Notes under the pieces: generated by a model | What the model saw: the letters and a program-made list of their open reading frames with translations, nothing else | The model's database searches: none | Told to the model about the DNA's origin: nothing | Assembly: GCA_004556155.1 (NCBI GenBank) | Contig: SFIM01000003.1 | Location: 62,001-126,000, forward strand | Direction: 5' to 3' | Length of the DNA stretch: 64,000 nucleotides | Source of the DNA: Clostridiales bacterium | GTDB taxonomy: Bacteria > Bacillota > Clostridia > Christensenellales > Aristaeellaceae | Made by a program: the position numbers and the translations under genes | Shown here: positions 26,912 through 34,654 of the stretch, piece after piece | Position numbering within the stretch: the stretch's first letter is position 1 | Layout of the letters: each line of letters starts with the position of its first letter

Positions 26912-27452
26912 GGCGGCTCCTTTCTAACTCGCGCTGCAGGGATTTTAGCGTGCGCTTGTAGCGGGAGTGTACGGTATAAAGGTTCATCTTAAGCAGCTTG
27001 CCAATTTGTTTAAAGCTCAGATTATCCACAATTCGCATCAGCACGATCTCTTTGGCCGGGGAAGGCAGGCGATCGACGGCTTCGCGCACCTGCTGACGAT
27101 TTTCCTTGGTGATATATTGGGATTCTGCACTGTTGGATGCGATGCTGCCGCTGCGTTCCAGCATGGTTTCGATGGCGGCTCTGCGGACGGTGTTTTTCTG
27201 ATAATAATCCAGCGCTTCGTGGCGCACAATGGCATACAGCCAGGAGAACAATTTGTCAGGATCCTTGAGCTTATGCAATTTTTCAGCGGCAATAACCAGG
27301 GATTCGGAAATTACATCGTCCGTATCATCTTTGTTTTTGAGGATTTCATATGCAATTTGAAACAGCGTATTCATTTGCCGCTGCGAAATACGGGCCATCA
27401 TCCATTCCCAGCGTGCTTCCGGTTTTTCCGGCAGCCCAATATGCCCCAACAT
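26898..27452 (-). CDS. RNA polymerase sigma-70 family (ECF-type) factor
   Basis: 184-residue alternative sigma factor. Region 2 includes ILKNKDDTDDVISESLV and LFSWLYAIVRHEALDYY (about residues 35-85), and region 4 has REAVDRLPSPAKEIVLMR followed by an HTH SFKQIGKLLKMNLYTVHSRY near 150-169. AAAAGGA lies ahead of the ATG. Co-transcribed with the overlapping membrane anti-sigma gene. Target promoters are unknown; the convergent exported protein at 25654 is a candidate output only by proximity. Confidence 0.85.
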   Translation of the reverse strand: MLGHIGLPEKPEARWEWMMARISQRQMNTLFQIAYEILKNKDDTDDVISESLVIAAEKLHKLKDPDKLFSWLYAIVRHEALDYYQKNTVRRAAIETMLERSGSIASNSAESQYITKENRQQVREAVDRLPSPAKEIVLMRIVDNLSFKQIGKLLKMNLYTVHSRYKRTLKSLQRELERSRHEAK

Positions 27453-27529
27453 AACATCCGTCCTTTTGTAAAAGATAGCGCAATTATAGCATTTGCTTCC
27501 TATATTTTACTGCGGGTTTTGCCGGATGC

Positions 27530-27553
27530 AAAAAAAGACCGCCATGGGCGGCC
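27530..27553 (-). terminator. terminator downstream of spore-protein genes
   Basis: Reading on the minus strand: stem GGCCGCC/GGCGGTC with a three-base loop, followed by seven T residues. Confidence 0.75.
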
Positions 27554-27580
27554 TCTTGATTTTAACGAGGGAGCGGGCAA

Positions 27581-27829
27581 TTACTTGCCGCTCATCTGGC
27601 GTTCCTGCTGCTCGATCATGCGCTTTACCATATAGCCGCCGATGTAGCCGGCCTGGCGGGAAGGCAGATCGCCGTTGTAGCCCTGCTTGAGGTTGATGCC
27701 CAGCTCACTGGCGATTTCAAACTTCATGTTGTCCAGCGCGGCGCGGGCTTCGGGCACGTTGGGGGTATTGGTGTTGGTGCTGCCATTCTTCTGGCCCTGA
27801 GCGGGGTTCTGATTCTGCTGATTATACAT
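27581..27829 (-). CDS. alpha/beta-type small acid-soluble spore protein
   Basis: 82-residue SASP that coats spore DNA. The core is diagnostic: VPEARAALDNMKFEIASELG with the GPR protease region around FEIASE, followed by GYNGDLPSRQAGYIGGYM with the DNA-contacting Gly-rich segment. A Gln/Asn-rich N-terminal extension of about 20 residues (MYNQQNQNPAQGQ) is longer than in its neighbour. AGGGAGAG precedes the ATG. Expected to be forespore-specific (sigma-G), though no such promoter was identified. Confidence 0.93.
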   Translation of the reverse strand: MYNQQNQNPAQGQKNGSTNTNTPNVPEARAALDNMKFEIASELGINLKQGYNGDLPSRQAGYIGGYMVKRMIEQQERQMSGK

Positions 27830-27866
27830 TGCTTTCTCTCCCTGTGGGCGCGGCGCGCCCGTTTTT

Positions 27867-28076
27867 TTATTTGCCTGCCATCTGCTTTTCCGCCTGCTCG
27901 ATCAGGCGACGAACCATGTAGCCGCCGACGTAGCCGTTCTCGCGGCTGGTAAGGTCGCCGTTGTAGCCCTGCTTGAAGTTGATGCCCAGTTCACGGGCGA
28001 TTTCAAACTTCATGTTGTCCAGCGCGGCGCGCGCCTCGGGCACATTGACCTTCTGCTGAGAGGAATTCTGGTTCAT
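27867..28076 (-). CDS. alpha/beta-type small acid-soluble spore protein
   Basis: 69-residue paralogue of the preceding gene, with VPEARAALDNMKFEIARELG and GYNGDLTSRENGYVGGYM cores and the usual length of the family. A strong GAGGAGGTG site precedes the ATG. A GC-rich hairpin (GGGCGCG/CGCGCCC) lies between the two spore-protein genes. The tandem arrangement probably arose by duplication. These genes show that the host can make endospores, or descends from a lineage that did. Confidence 0.94.
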   Translation of the reverse strand: MNQNSSQQKVNVPEARAALDNMKFEIARELGINFKQGYNGDLTSRENGYVGGYMVRRLIEQAEKQMAGK

Positions 28077-28160
28077 TGCTGTTTCACCTCCTCAACTGGT
28101 TTCACGGCTATTTTGACCATCTGCACGCAAAATACACTGGCAGTTTGTGCAAAAAGGCGA

Positions 28161-28247
28161 AAAGATCGGAAATGTTCGCAATTTATAGAAAATTAAAAGT
28201 TTTGTCGCCTTTTGTCTCTTGCAATTTCCGAACATTTGTTGTAAAAT
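28161..28247 (+). promoter_or_regulatory. xpt promoter with PurR-box-like sites
   Basis: A promoter TTGCAA (28219-28224), 17 bases, TAAAAT (28242-28247) precedes xpt. ATTTCCGAACATT at 28224-28236 matches all 13 positions of the Bacillus PurBox consensus (AWWWCCGAACWWT, recalled). In opposite orientation AAAGATCGGAAAT (28161-28173) and AATGTTCGCAATT (28171-28183) each match 12 of 13. The inverted arrangement fits PurR binding, although the spacing (40-50 bases between boxes) exceeds the usual 16-17. Repression by purine/PRPP status is inferred. Confidence 0.5.
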
Positions 28248-28314
28248 GACCTCACAATTTGCAAAAAGGTTCGTGTTTTGCAGATTGTCAAGTTTTTCAG
28301 TCCGGAGGCGCGGC

Positions 28315-28896
28315 ATGCGGGAGCTTCGTGAAACCATCCTTCGTCAGGGTCAGTGCGTGGGAGACAGCATCGTCAAGGTAGACATGTTTTTGAACCACCG
28401 GCTCGACACCCGCCTGATGTTTGCGATGGGCCGCGAGCTGGCCGATTATTTCGGCAAGGACAAGCCGGATATCGTGCTCACAGTGGAAGCCAGCGGCATC
28501 GCCCTGGCGCTGGCCGCGGCGCATTTTCTGGATGATATCCCCGTGGTTTTTGCAAAAAAGAGCCCGGCCGCCAACCAGAGTGCTGATATGCTCACCGCCG
28601 TCGCCCATTCCTTTACCCATGGCAATGACAACGCCCTGCGCGTCGATCGCCGTTATCTGCCCGCGGGCAGCCGCGTGCTGGTGGTGGATGATTTTCTGGC
28701 CGATGGCGAAGCCTCCCGCGCGCTGATCTCCATTGTGGAGCAGGCGGGCTGCACACTGGTGGGCGTAGGCATCGCGGTGGAAAAGGGCTTCCAGCCCGGC
28801 GGCCGCAAGCTGCGCGAAGCGGGCGTCAATCTCAAGTCTTTAGCAATCGTCACCTCCATTCAGGATGGCCGCATCCAGCTGGCGGATGACGATTGA
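28315..28896 (+). CDS. xpt: xanthine phosphoribosyltransferase
   Basis: 193-residue purine salvage enzyme converting xanthine and PRPP to XMP, cytoplasmic homodimer. The PRPP-binding motif VLVVDDFLADGEA is near residues 121-133; the N-terminus ILRQGQCVGDSIVKVDMFLNH and TVEASGIALA near 60 are typical of Xpt. It lacks the N-terminal winged helix of PurR, so it is the enzyme and not the regulator. GGAGG precedes the ATG at 28315. It is followed after 48 bases by a BMP-family binding protein, suggesting a purine uptake and salvage unit under PurR-like control. Confidence 0.92.
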   Translation: MRELRETILRQGQCVGDSIVKVDMFLNHRLDTRLMFAMGRELADYFGKDKPDIVLTVEASGIALALAAAHFLDDIPVVFAKKSPAANQSADMLTAVAHSFTHGNDNALRVDRRYLPAGSRVLVVDDFLADGEASRALISIVEQAGCTLVGVGIAVEKGFQPGGRKLREAGVNLKSLAIVTSIQDGRIQLADDD

Positions 28897-28944
28897 TAAG
28901 GAAATAAACCTCATTCCCAATATTTTTACAGTGGAGGAAAACAC

Positions 28945-30039
28945 ATGAAGAAGCTTGCCGCTATCCTGCTCGCGCTGGTACTGGTTCTGTGCTCCGTTTC
29001 CGCGCTGGCCTTTGAGCCCGTGGACAAGAAGGACCTGAAGGTCGGTTTCATCTACATCGGCGGCGCCGAGGACAAGGGCTTCACCTACGCCCATCACGAA
29101 GGCACCAAGGCCATGATGGCCAAGCTGGGCCTGGACGAAAGCCAGGTGTTCTGGCGTGAAAACGTATCCGAAGACTCTGCCTGCGCCGACGCCATCGACG
29201 AGCTGATCGAGCAGGGCTGCCAGATCATCTTCGGCAACAGCTTCGGCTATCAGGAGTACTTCAAGGAAGCCGCTGAGGAGCATCCCGAAGTCATCTTCTC
29301 CCACTGCTCCGGCTATATGTGCAACGACACCAACTTCAACAACTACTGGGGCGCCATCTACCAGGCCCGCTACCTGAGCGGCATCGTGGCTGGCCTCAAG
29401 ACCAAGGCCAACCTGATCGGCTATGTCGGCTCCATGAACAACCCCGAAGTCAACGGCGGCCTGAACGCCTTCGCGCTGGGCGTTAAGTCCGTGAATCCCG
29501 ACGCCAAGATCTATGTAAAGTACACCGGCACCTGGTATGATGTTACCCTGGAAAAGCAGACCGCCGAAGCCCTGCTGGATCTGGGCTGCGACGTGCTGGG
29601 TCAGCACTGCGACACCTCCATGCCCATGGTTGCCGCTGAAGAGCGCGGCGCTTACGGCATCGGCTACAACGCCGTCATCAGCGAAGGCGAACCCGGCTAC
29701 AAGGCCTGGATGACCGCTCCCGTTTGGGATTGGAGCGCCGTGCTGGTATCCGAGGTGCAGTCCGTGATCGACGGTACCTGGAAGCCCGAAAACGTGTTCT
29801 TCGGCCTGAAGGAAGGCCTGGTTTCCCTGGCTCCCCTGACTGACGCTGCCCCCGCGGGCGCGCAGGAGCTCATCGACGCCGCCACCGCCAAGATGGTTTC
29901 CGGCGAATGGGACGTCTTCACCGGCCCCATCACCGATAATCAGGGCAACGTGGTAATCGCCGAGGGCGAGACCGTGCACTACAACGCCAACTTCGGCAGC
30001 GAAATGACCTGGCTGCTGGACAACATCGAGGCTCGCTAA
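28945..30039 (+). CDS. BMP family ABC transporter substrate-binding protein
   Basis: 364-residue exported protein of the basic membrane protein/PnrA-like family, which binds purine nucleosides. The signal peptide is MKKLAAILLALVLVL followed by SALA; there is no lipobox. Family hallmarks KVGFIYIGGAEDKGFTYAHH near residue 32 and a nucleoside-contacting FGNSFGYQE near 100 are visible. GGAGG precedes the ATG. It is co-oriented with and close to xpt, supporting a purine ligand. The matching permeases and ATPase are not in the window; a terminator follows directly. Confidence 0.88.
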   Translation: MKKLAAILLALVLVLCSVSALAFEPVDKKDLKVGFIYIGGAEDKGFTYAHHEGTKAMMAKLGLDESQVFWRENVSEDSACADAIDELIEQGCQIIFGNSFGYQEYFKEAAEEHPEVIFSHCSGYMCNDTNFNNYWGAIYQARYLSGIVAGLKTKANLIGYVGSMNNPEVNGGLNAFALGVKSVNPDAKIYVKYTGTWYDVTLEKQTAEALLDLGCDVLGQHCDTSMPMVAAEERGAYGIGYNAVISEGEPGYKAWMTAPVWDWSAVLVSEVQSVIDGTWKPENVFFGLKEGLVSLAPLTDAAPAGAQELIDAATAKMVSGEWDVFTGPITDNQGNVVIAEGETVHYNANFGSEMTWLLDNIEAR

Positions 30040-30061
30040 GCCTTCACACAAGCATCCCTTT

Positions 30062-30098
30062 CCCCCGCCGAGGCAACCGTCCCCGGCGGGGGTTTTGT
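30062..30098 (+). terminator. rho-independent terminator of xpt-bmp
   Basis: Nine-base-pair stem CCCCCGCCG/CGGCGGGGG with a 13-base loop, then TTTTGTTG. Confidence 0.8.
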
Positions 30099-30104
30099 TG
30101 TGAG

Positions 30105-30977
30105 AGCAAGGGCGGTACTTTCTTGAGTCAAGAAAGTACCAAAGAACCGGTTTTGGCATGAAAGTCAAGCTGATAAAACTGGCAGGCGGCACTGGCACGG
30201 GGTGGTGGTTGAATCCGAAAATCAGGCGCAGCAATTGGCGATTGTTGGATAGAACGGTCATCAAAAGGCTTCTCATTGAGGAGAGGCTCCGCCGTAGGCG
30301 GTGGTGAGGTGTAGGCCATGAAATGGCCGTTGTCATAACTATATAAGATAACGCCGCTGCGGCGGCTACGGCCCTCACAATTCGGCATAGTCGTTTTGCA
30401 GCGCTGACGCTTGCAAAGCTCGTTGCCTCATTGGCGCTGCATCCGCCTGTATCTGCCACAGAGGCGGATTACGCGCCTCATCCGAGCGGCTAAAGCCGCC
30501 CATCTTCTCCTCAAGGAGAAGGCTTTTATCGTTTTGCGCTTTGCAAGAAACTTGGATGTTCTTCCCAACTATTGCTACCCGCTGCGCCTGATTCACGCAC
30601 TCAATCAGCGACCCCGTGGCACGCCGATTTTAATCGGCGCAGGGCCAGGGCGTGTGCAGCACGACCGAAGGGGGAAAGCTTGCTTTCATCCGGACGGTTC
30701 AGGCTTTCACCTGCCACGGGGCGGAGCGGCAGTGCCGCCTTCCAGTTTTATTCAATAGACTTCTTCGTCACACAGGTTCTTTGTTGCTTTCCTTGTACGC
30801 CCTGCGCTACTGTCTTACGGCAAGCACGGGTTTCGGGCGGCAATTTGCAAAATTGCGCGCCCTCAGCCGCCTGCGGCGGCGCTATGACTCAAGAAAGAAA
30901 CGTTCCCCTTTGTCTGCGGCGCTACTGCGCTAAGGAAGAATCCTACTCCGCCCTCCGCCGCAGCATTGCTTCATTAA
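30105..30977. repeat. repeat-rich non-coding island
   Basis: About 870 bases without a credible gene. Arms of a long imperfect inverted repeat lie at 30140-30194 (CAAAGAACC to GGCGGCACTGG) and 30729-30783 (GGCAGTGCCGCC to GGTTCTTTG). The same arms flank a compact copy at 63344-63490. Inside, two members of the other dispersed palindrome family sit in opposite orientations at 30263-30345 and 30476-30531. ACTTTCTTGAGTCAAGAAAG at 30118-30137 is a further hairpin. Open frames here lack ribosome binding sites and domain signal. It looks like nested non-autonomous mobile repeats. Confidence 0.7.
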
Positions 30978-30983
30978 AAACAT

Positions 30984-31011
30984 ACCGCCGCAGGCATCTT
31001 CCTGCGGCGGT
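30984..31011. terminator. bidirectional terminator
   Basis: Eleven-base-pair perfect stem ACCGCCGCAGG/CCTGCGGCGGT with a CATCTT loop, A-rich before and TTTTT after. It ends the minus-strand TetR-flavodoxin-DUF6440 unit. Confidence 0.8.
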
Positions 31012-31015
31012 GTTT

Positions 31016-31198
31016 TTAATTATCCTTCTTTGTCACCACGGGCTTGCCGTCCGCATCCAGCAGGGGCGTAAGTCCGCCAGCATAGCCGGACTGGACAAAC
31101 AGATAGTTTACGCCCGTTTCCTTATCCACCAGAATCGCCCGCAGGTAGGAAAAGCCGCTGCCCTCCTGGGAGACCACCTCAAAGCGCTTATCTTCCAT
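31016..31198 (-). CDS. DUF6440 family protein
   Basis: 60-residue small protein with the DUF6440 pattern: RFEVVSQEG, AILVDKETGVNYLFVQSGY and GGLTPLLDADGKPV. No signal peptide or membrane segment, so cytoplasmic; biochemical role unknown. AAAGGAG lies just upstream of the ATG. It is the last gene of a minus-strand unit, 17 bases after the remnant of a flavodoxin-type reductase, and appears intact even though that neighbour is decayed. Confidence 0.8.
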   Translation of the reverse strand: MEDKRFEVVSQEGSGFSYLRAILVDKETGVNYLFVQSGYAGGLTPLLDADGKPVVTKKDN

Positions 31199-31215
31199 TG
31201 TTATCTCCTTTCTTA

Positions 31216-31687
31216 TTACTCGCCGTTGGCGATGCGCGCGTACATATTCTCCGGAATCATGGGCGTGCCGATTTGCGCCAGCAGCGCCGCGTCGATTTCA
31301 CCCTTTTCAGCATATTGCCTGCCCCACATGCTCGTAGCGCTCATCCGCCTTGCGGATAGCCATGCTGCTTAGCGGCATGGTGCGGTCAATCAGGTTCTTC
31401 AGCGCTGCGAGCATGCCGTAACAATACAGCGGGAAATTAAACAGCAGGATATCGCTGTCCAGTATCTTTTGCAAAATCCCAGGCATATCGTCCTGATAAC
31501 CGCAGGAGCCGCCATTGCGCTTGCAGGCAAAGCAACCGCGGCAAAACTCGATATGCCGGTCGATCACATGGATAACTTCGGTCTCAATCTCCGCACCCTC
31601 GGCCATGCCCGCCGGAAAGGCGCGCGTGATGTGCATGGTATCGCTCTGATCGCGCTTTGGCGAGCCATTCAGCACCAGGATTTTCAA
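31216..31687 (-). pseudogene. flavodoxin-fold NAD(P)H-dependent reductase, internally deleted
   Basis: The N-terminal part reads KILVLNGSPKRDQSDT, with the FMN phosphate-binding loop, then RHIEFCRGCFACKRNG and LLFNFPLYCYGMLAALKNLI, all typical of WrbA/YwqN-like reductases. After YEHVGQ the frame stops at 31307. In another frame the expected family C-terminus (QYAEKGEIDAALLAQIGTP to the stop at 31216) follows immediately. Roughly 100 residues between these are missing, consistent with a deletion across short GGGCAGG-like repeats. Translation would start at a TTG (31687) overlapping the TetR stop codon. Probably inactive. Confidence 0.75.
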
Positions 31688-32280
31688 TCCCCCTGCCCGT
31701 TTGACGGATAATTGCCGGATTTTATCAGCATCATCATGCCCTGAAACTGTGTGGTCAGCATTTGCCCCAGCTGCTGCTGGGAAAAGCTGCACACCCGCGT
31801 AGCGCACAGCGCGCCCACGCCGAAGGTGTAAATCCACACATTTTCAAACAGCATACGCGCCTGCGCGCCGGTCAGGCCGTAGGTATCACAGATGGTATCG
31901 ATGCAGCTTTGCGCCCTTGGCCCCAGACGGTTGAACAGATCGTCAAAGCTCGCAGCCGTCGTGTTTTCCTCCATAAACAGCAATTGATAGAGCTTGGGCT
32001 CCCGCATGCCAAACAGCACCATCCGCATGCCCACCTGCTTGAAGATCGGCGCGTTTTCCATGCCGTCCGGCGCGCATGCTTCAAACCGCGCCATCGCGGC
32101 CGTGCGAACCGCCTCGTGCAGCTCCTCCATATTCTTAAACACTGTAAACAGCGGCCGGGCCGAACTGCCCAGCTTCACGCCCAGCTCCCGCGCAGTCAGG
32201 GCCTCTATCCCCCGTTCCGATACGATATCCAGCGCAGCCTGCACAATTTCTTCCCGCGTAAACATCGGCTTTGGCGGCAT
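31684..32280 (-). CDS. TetR/AcrR family transcriptional regulator
   Basis: 198-residue repressor with an N-terminal HTH (FTREEIVQAALDIVSERG and ALTARELGVKLGSSARPLF, about residues 7-50) and a variable ligand-binding C-terminal domain. AAAGGGGG precedes the ATG. Its stop overlaps the start of the flavodoxin gene, so it heads the unit and probably regulates it together with itself. A 16-base inverted repeat sits 22 bases upstream of the start as a likely operator. Inducer unknown. Confidence 0.88.
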   Translation of the reverse strand: MPPKPMFTREEIVQAALDIVSERGIEALTARELGVKLGSSARPLFTVFKNMEELHEAVRTAAMARFEACAPDGMENAPIFKQVGMRMVLFGMREPKLYQLLFMEENTTAASFDDLFNRLGPRAQSCIDTICDTYGLTGAQARMLFENVWIYTFGVGALCATRVCSFSQQQLGQMLTTQFQGMMMLIKSGNYPSNGQGD

Positions 32281-32301
32281 GCGAAGCTCCCCCTTTCATT
32301 C

Positions 32302-32317
32302 TAAAACACATGTTTTA
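32302..32317. promoter_or_regulatory. putative TetR operator
   Basis: TAAAACACATGTTTTA, arms TAAAAC/GTTTTA around ACAT, upstream of the TetR gene: the expected place for autoregulation. Confidence 0.5.
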
Positions 32318-32393
32318 CTATATCGAATTTACGGCAAGATGTCAAGGGAATATTTGTAGAGTTCCGCCTATAGCAATTTTGCGCAGCGCAAGC

Positions 32394-32420
32394 AAAAAAC
32401 GGCCGAACCCTCTCGGCCGT
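32394..32420 (-). terminator. terminator of small membrane-protein gene
   Basis: On the minus strand: stem ACGGCCGA/TCGGCCGT with a six-base loop, followed by TTTTT. Confidence 0.75.
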
Positions 32421-32433
32421 TTCGCGTTGATAT

Positions 32434-32871
32434 TCAAGTCTCCGCCTTGCGCTCAAACAGCTCCGGATAATCATGCGCCAGCTGCGGCGCCCAGGGATAC
32501 AGAATGGCTTTCTTCTGGCGCACCAGCTTTAGCAGCTCCTTATTGCTGCACGTCTTCAGCGGCTGCAATGCAAACGCATAATACAGCACGCCCCATATCA
32601 TGCGGGGCTGCGCGTAAGCCCTGGTCTGATCCAGGCTTCGGGTAAAGTTCTGCCGCGAAGTGCCCTGCCGGATCGTCTTTCCATCCAGCCATAGCTTTCC
32701 GCAGGCAACATAATACCCATACGGCGTAAGCAGCGCCAAGATATTCAAAAGCAGCACCGCAAACGCAGCCAATATACGATTTCTGAATATCAGGCTGAAC
32801 GCACAATACAAAATCGGGGTTGCCGCATAAATATATCGAAGTTTTCGCAGATCCGCTTTATACTCCTTCAT
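32434..32871 (-). CDS. small membrane protein of unknown function
   Basis: 145 residues with two adjacent membrane segments near the N-terminus (YIYAATPILYCAFSLIF and ILAAFAVLLLNILALLTPYG), followed by a cytoplasmic or extracytoplasmic tail rich in basic and aromatic residues, resembling membrane-anchored YcxB-like proteins in layout only. The ATG at 32871 has AAAGGG upstream; an in-frame ATG at 32898 has none. It stands alone with its own terminator. No family assigned. Confidence 0.6.
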   Translation of the reverse strand: MKEYKADLRKLRYIYAATPILYCAFSLIFRNRILAAFAVLLLNILALLTPYGYYVACGKLWLDGKTIRQGTSRQNFTRSLDQTRAYAQPRMIWGVLYYAFALQPLKTCSNKELLKLVRQKKAILYPWAPQLAHDYPELFERKAET

Positions 32872-33030
32872 GCCATCACCCTTTCTTTTGTCGATCATTA
32901 TAAGTGCATTTTGATTATAGACTCGTTCGCCAATGCTGTCAAGGCGCTGGGAGCGGCATGTAAAAGCCCCTTTTCGTTTCGCGCCATTTGCGGTATAATA
33001 TAGGCTGAGAATATATTGGGAGGCGTTCCC

Positions 33031-34638
33031 GTGACGCAGAAATCCAAGTCGCTTATCGGCGGCATTTCCATCCTGGGTCTGGCTGGGCTAATCTGCAAGG
33101 TGGTCGGCGTGCTCTATCGTATCCCGCTGGCGGCCTACATTGGCGGCGAGGGCATCGGCATTTATTCCAAGGTTTTTCCCTCCTATAACCTGCTGCTGAC
33201 CATCTCCTCGGCAGGCATTCCGGTAGCCATCTCGCGCATGGTGGCGCATTATGTAACGCGCGATGATCCGCGCAACGCCAAGCGCATTTTCGGCGTAGCC
33301 ATGCCCGCGCTGACAGCGCTGGGGCTGATCGCCACCATCCTTTTGATCTGCGGCAGCGGCATGCTGTCCGACCGCTGCGGGACGCCAGATGCGCGCGGGG
33401 GCTATCTGGCCATCGCGCCCAGCCTTTTGTTTGTGTGCGTCATGAGCGCCTTCCGCGGCTATATGCAGGGGCACCGCATCATGCTGCCCACGGCCATCTC
33501 GCAGCTGATCGAGCAGGTGGGCAAGGTAGGCGTCGCCCTGCCCATGGCCATCTGGGGCATGCGCGCAGGCGGGCCTGCGCTGGGCGCAGCGGGAGCGCTG
33601 CTGGGCACCTCCATTGCCGAGGGCGCGGCCCTGCTGTACATGGCTGTCAAGCACCTGCTCAGCCGCCGTGCCTTCGCCCAGGTTGCGCAGGATGAAAGCG
33701 CGGCCGTGCTTTCCCGCAAGCGCATCGCCATCCGCCTGGCTACCATCTCCATCCCCATCACTCTTGGCGCGTGCATCGTGCCCCTGGCAGGGTGGATCGA
33801 CAGCTTTATGCTGACCAACCTCATGGAAGGCGGCGGCATGGATACCACCGAGGCGCTGGTGCGCTACGGATTGTACTCCGGCATGGTGCTGACGCTGATC
33901 AACGTGCCCACCGCCCTGGCCATGGCCATGAGCACCAATCTGGTTCCCACGATATCGGCCGGCATGGCACGCGGCGATAAGGACTATGTATCCCGCGAGA
34001 GCATCACGGGTCTGCGCATCGCGGCGGTAATCGGCTTTCCCTGCGCGGTGGGCATGAGCATTCTGGCCAAGCCCATCCTGTTCCTGTTTTACTCGGGCAG
34101 CTACACCGCCGAGCACCTGACCATCGCGGGCAAGCTGCTGCAAATGAGCGCCATGACCATCGGCCTGTTCACCATGGTGCAGGCCACCAGCGGCATCCTG
34201 CAGGGCTGCGGCAAGCAGCGCATCCCCATGTATACCCTGCTGGCGGGCGTTGCGTGCAAGGTGCTGCTGAACTTCCTGCTGGTGCGCATTCCCGCCCTCA
34301 ACATCCACGGCGCGCCCATCGCGTCGCTGGTATGCTACACGGTCAGCATGGCGCCCAACCTTTATTATGTGGTCAAGTACGCCGCGCGACGCTTCCCGGT
34401 CACGGATATTGTGCTGCGCCCGCTGGCAGCCACGCTGGCCATGGGCGCGGTCGTATGGCTGCTGTGGCAAAAGCTGTTTACCGAAAGCTATCTTTCCGCC
34501 GGACGCGGAAAGCTAATGATCGCCGTGATCGTGTGCGTGGCCGCAGGCATTGCGGTGTACGTTGTGTGCGCGGTGCTGTTCAAGGCCGTGCGCAGCGAGG
34601 ATCTGCCTGCCCGCCTGCGCCGCCGCGCAAAGCGCTGA
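33031..34638 (+). CDS. polysaccharide flippase, SpoVB/YabM-like
   Basis: 535-residue multi-spanning member of the MOP superfamily (SpoVB, MurJ, Wzx), predicted about 14 membrane segments. In Bacillus, SpoVB acts in spore cortex formation as a lipid-linked precursor flippase. The N-terminus GGISILGLAGLICKVVGVLYRIPL and TISSAGIPVAISRMVAHY near residue 65 are characteristic. The GTG at 33031 is chosen because GGGAGG lies seven bases upstream. It precedes a YabN-type gene and HU as in the conserved yabM-yabN region of Firmicutes, so it is the SpoVB/YabM orthologue rather than a capsule-specific flippase. Confidence 0.88.
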   Translation: MTQKSKSLIGGISILGLAGLICKVVGVLYRIPLAAYIGGEGIGIYSKVFPSYNLLLTISSAGIPVAISRMVAHYVTRDDPRNAKRIFGVAMPALTALGLIATILLICGSGMLSDRCGTPDARGGYLAIAPSLLFVCVMSAFRGYMQGHRIMLPTAISQLIEQVGKVGVALPMAIWGMRAGGPALGAAGALLGTSIAEGAALLYMAVKHLLSRRAFAQVAQDESAAVLSRKRIAIRLATISIPITLGACIVPLAGWIDSFMLTNLMEGGGMDTTEALVRYGLYSGMVLTLINVPTALAMAMSTNLVPTISAGMARGDKDYVSRESITGLRIAAVIGFPCAVGMSILAKPILFLFYSGSYTAEHLTIAGKLLQMSAMTIGLFTMVQATSGILQGCGKQRIPMYTLLAGVACKVLLNFLLVRIPALNIHGAPIASLVCYTVSMAPNLYYVVKYAARRFPVTDIVLRPLAATLAMGAVVWLLWQKLFTESYLSAGRGKLMIAVIVCVAAGIAVYVVCAVLFKAVRSEDLPARLRRRAKR

Positions 34639-34654
34639 AAGGATTGAAACCATC

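Noticed and set aside
27840..27864. GC-rich hairpin followed by T residues on the plus strand between the spore-protein genes
   Set aside because: The T tract faces the plus strand where no gene ends; on the coding strand it is only an intercistronic hairpin, so it was not called a terminator.
28090..28314. Possible guanine riboswitch before xpt
   Set aside because: The conserved three-way-junction segments of purine riboswitches are not present; PurR-box-like sites explain the region better.
30411..31372. Overlapping plus-strand frames in the repeat island
   Set aside because: They read through repeat arms and a bidirectional terminator, lack ribosome binding sites and give unstructured Arg/Ser-rich translations.
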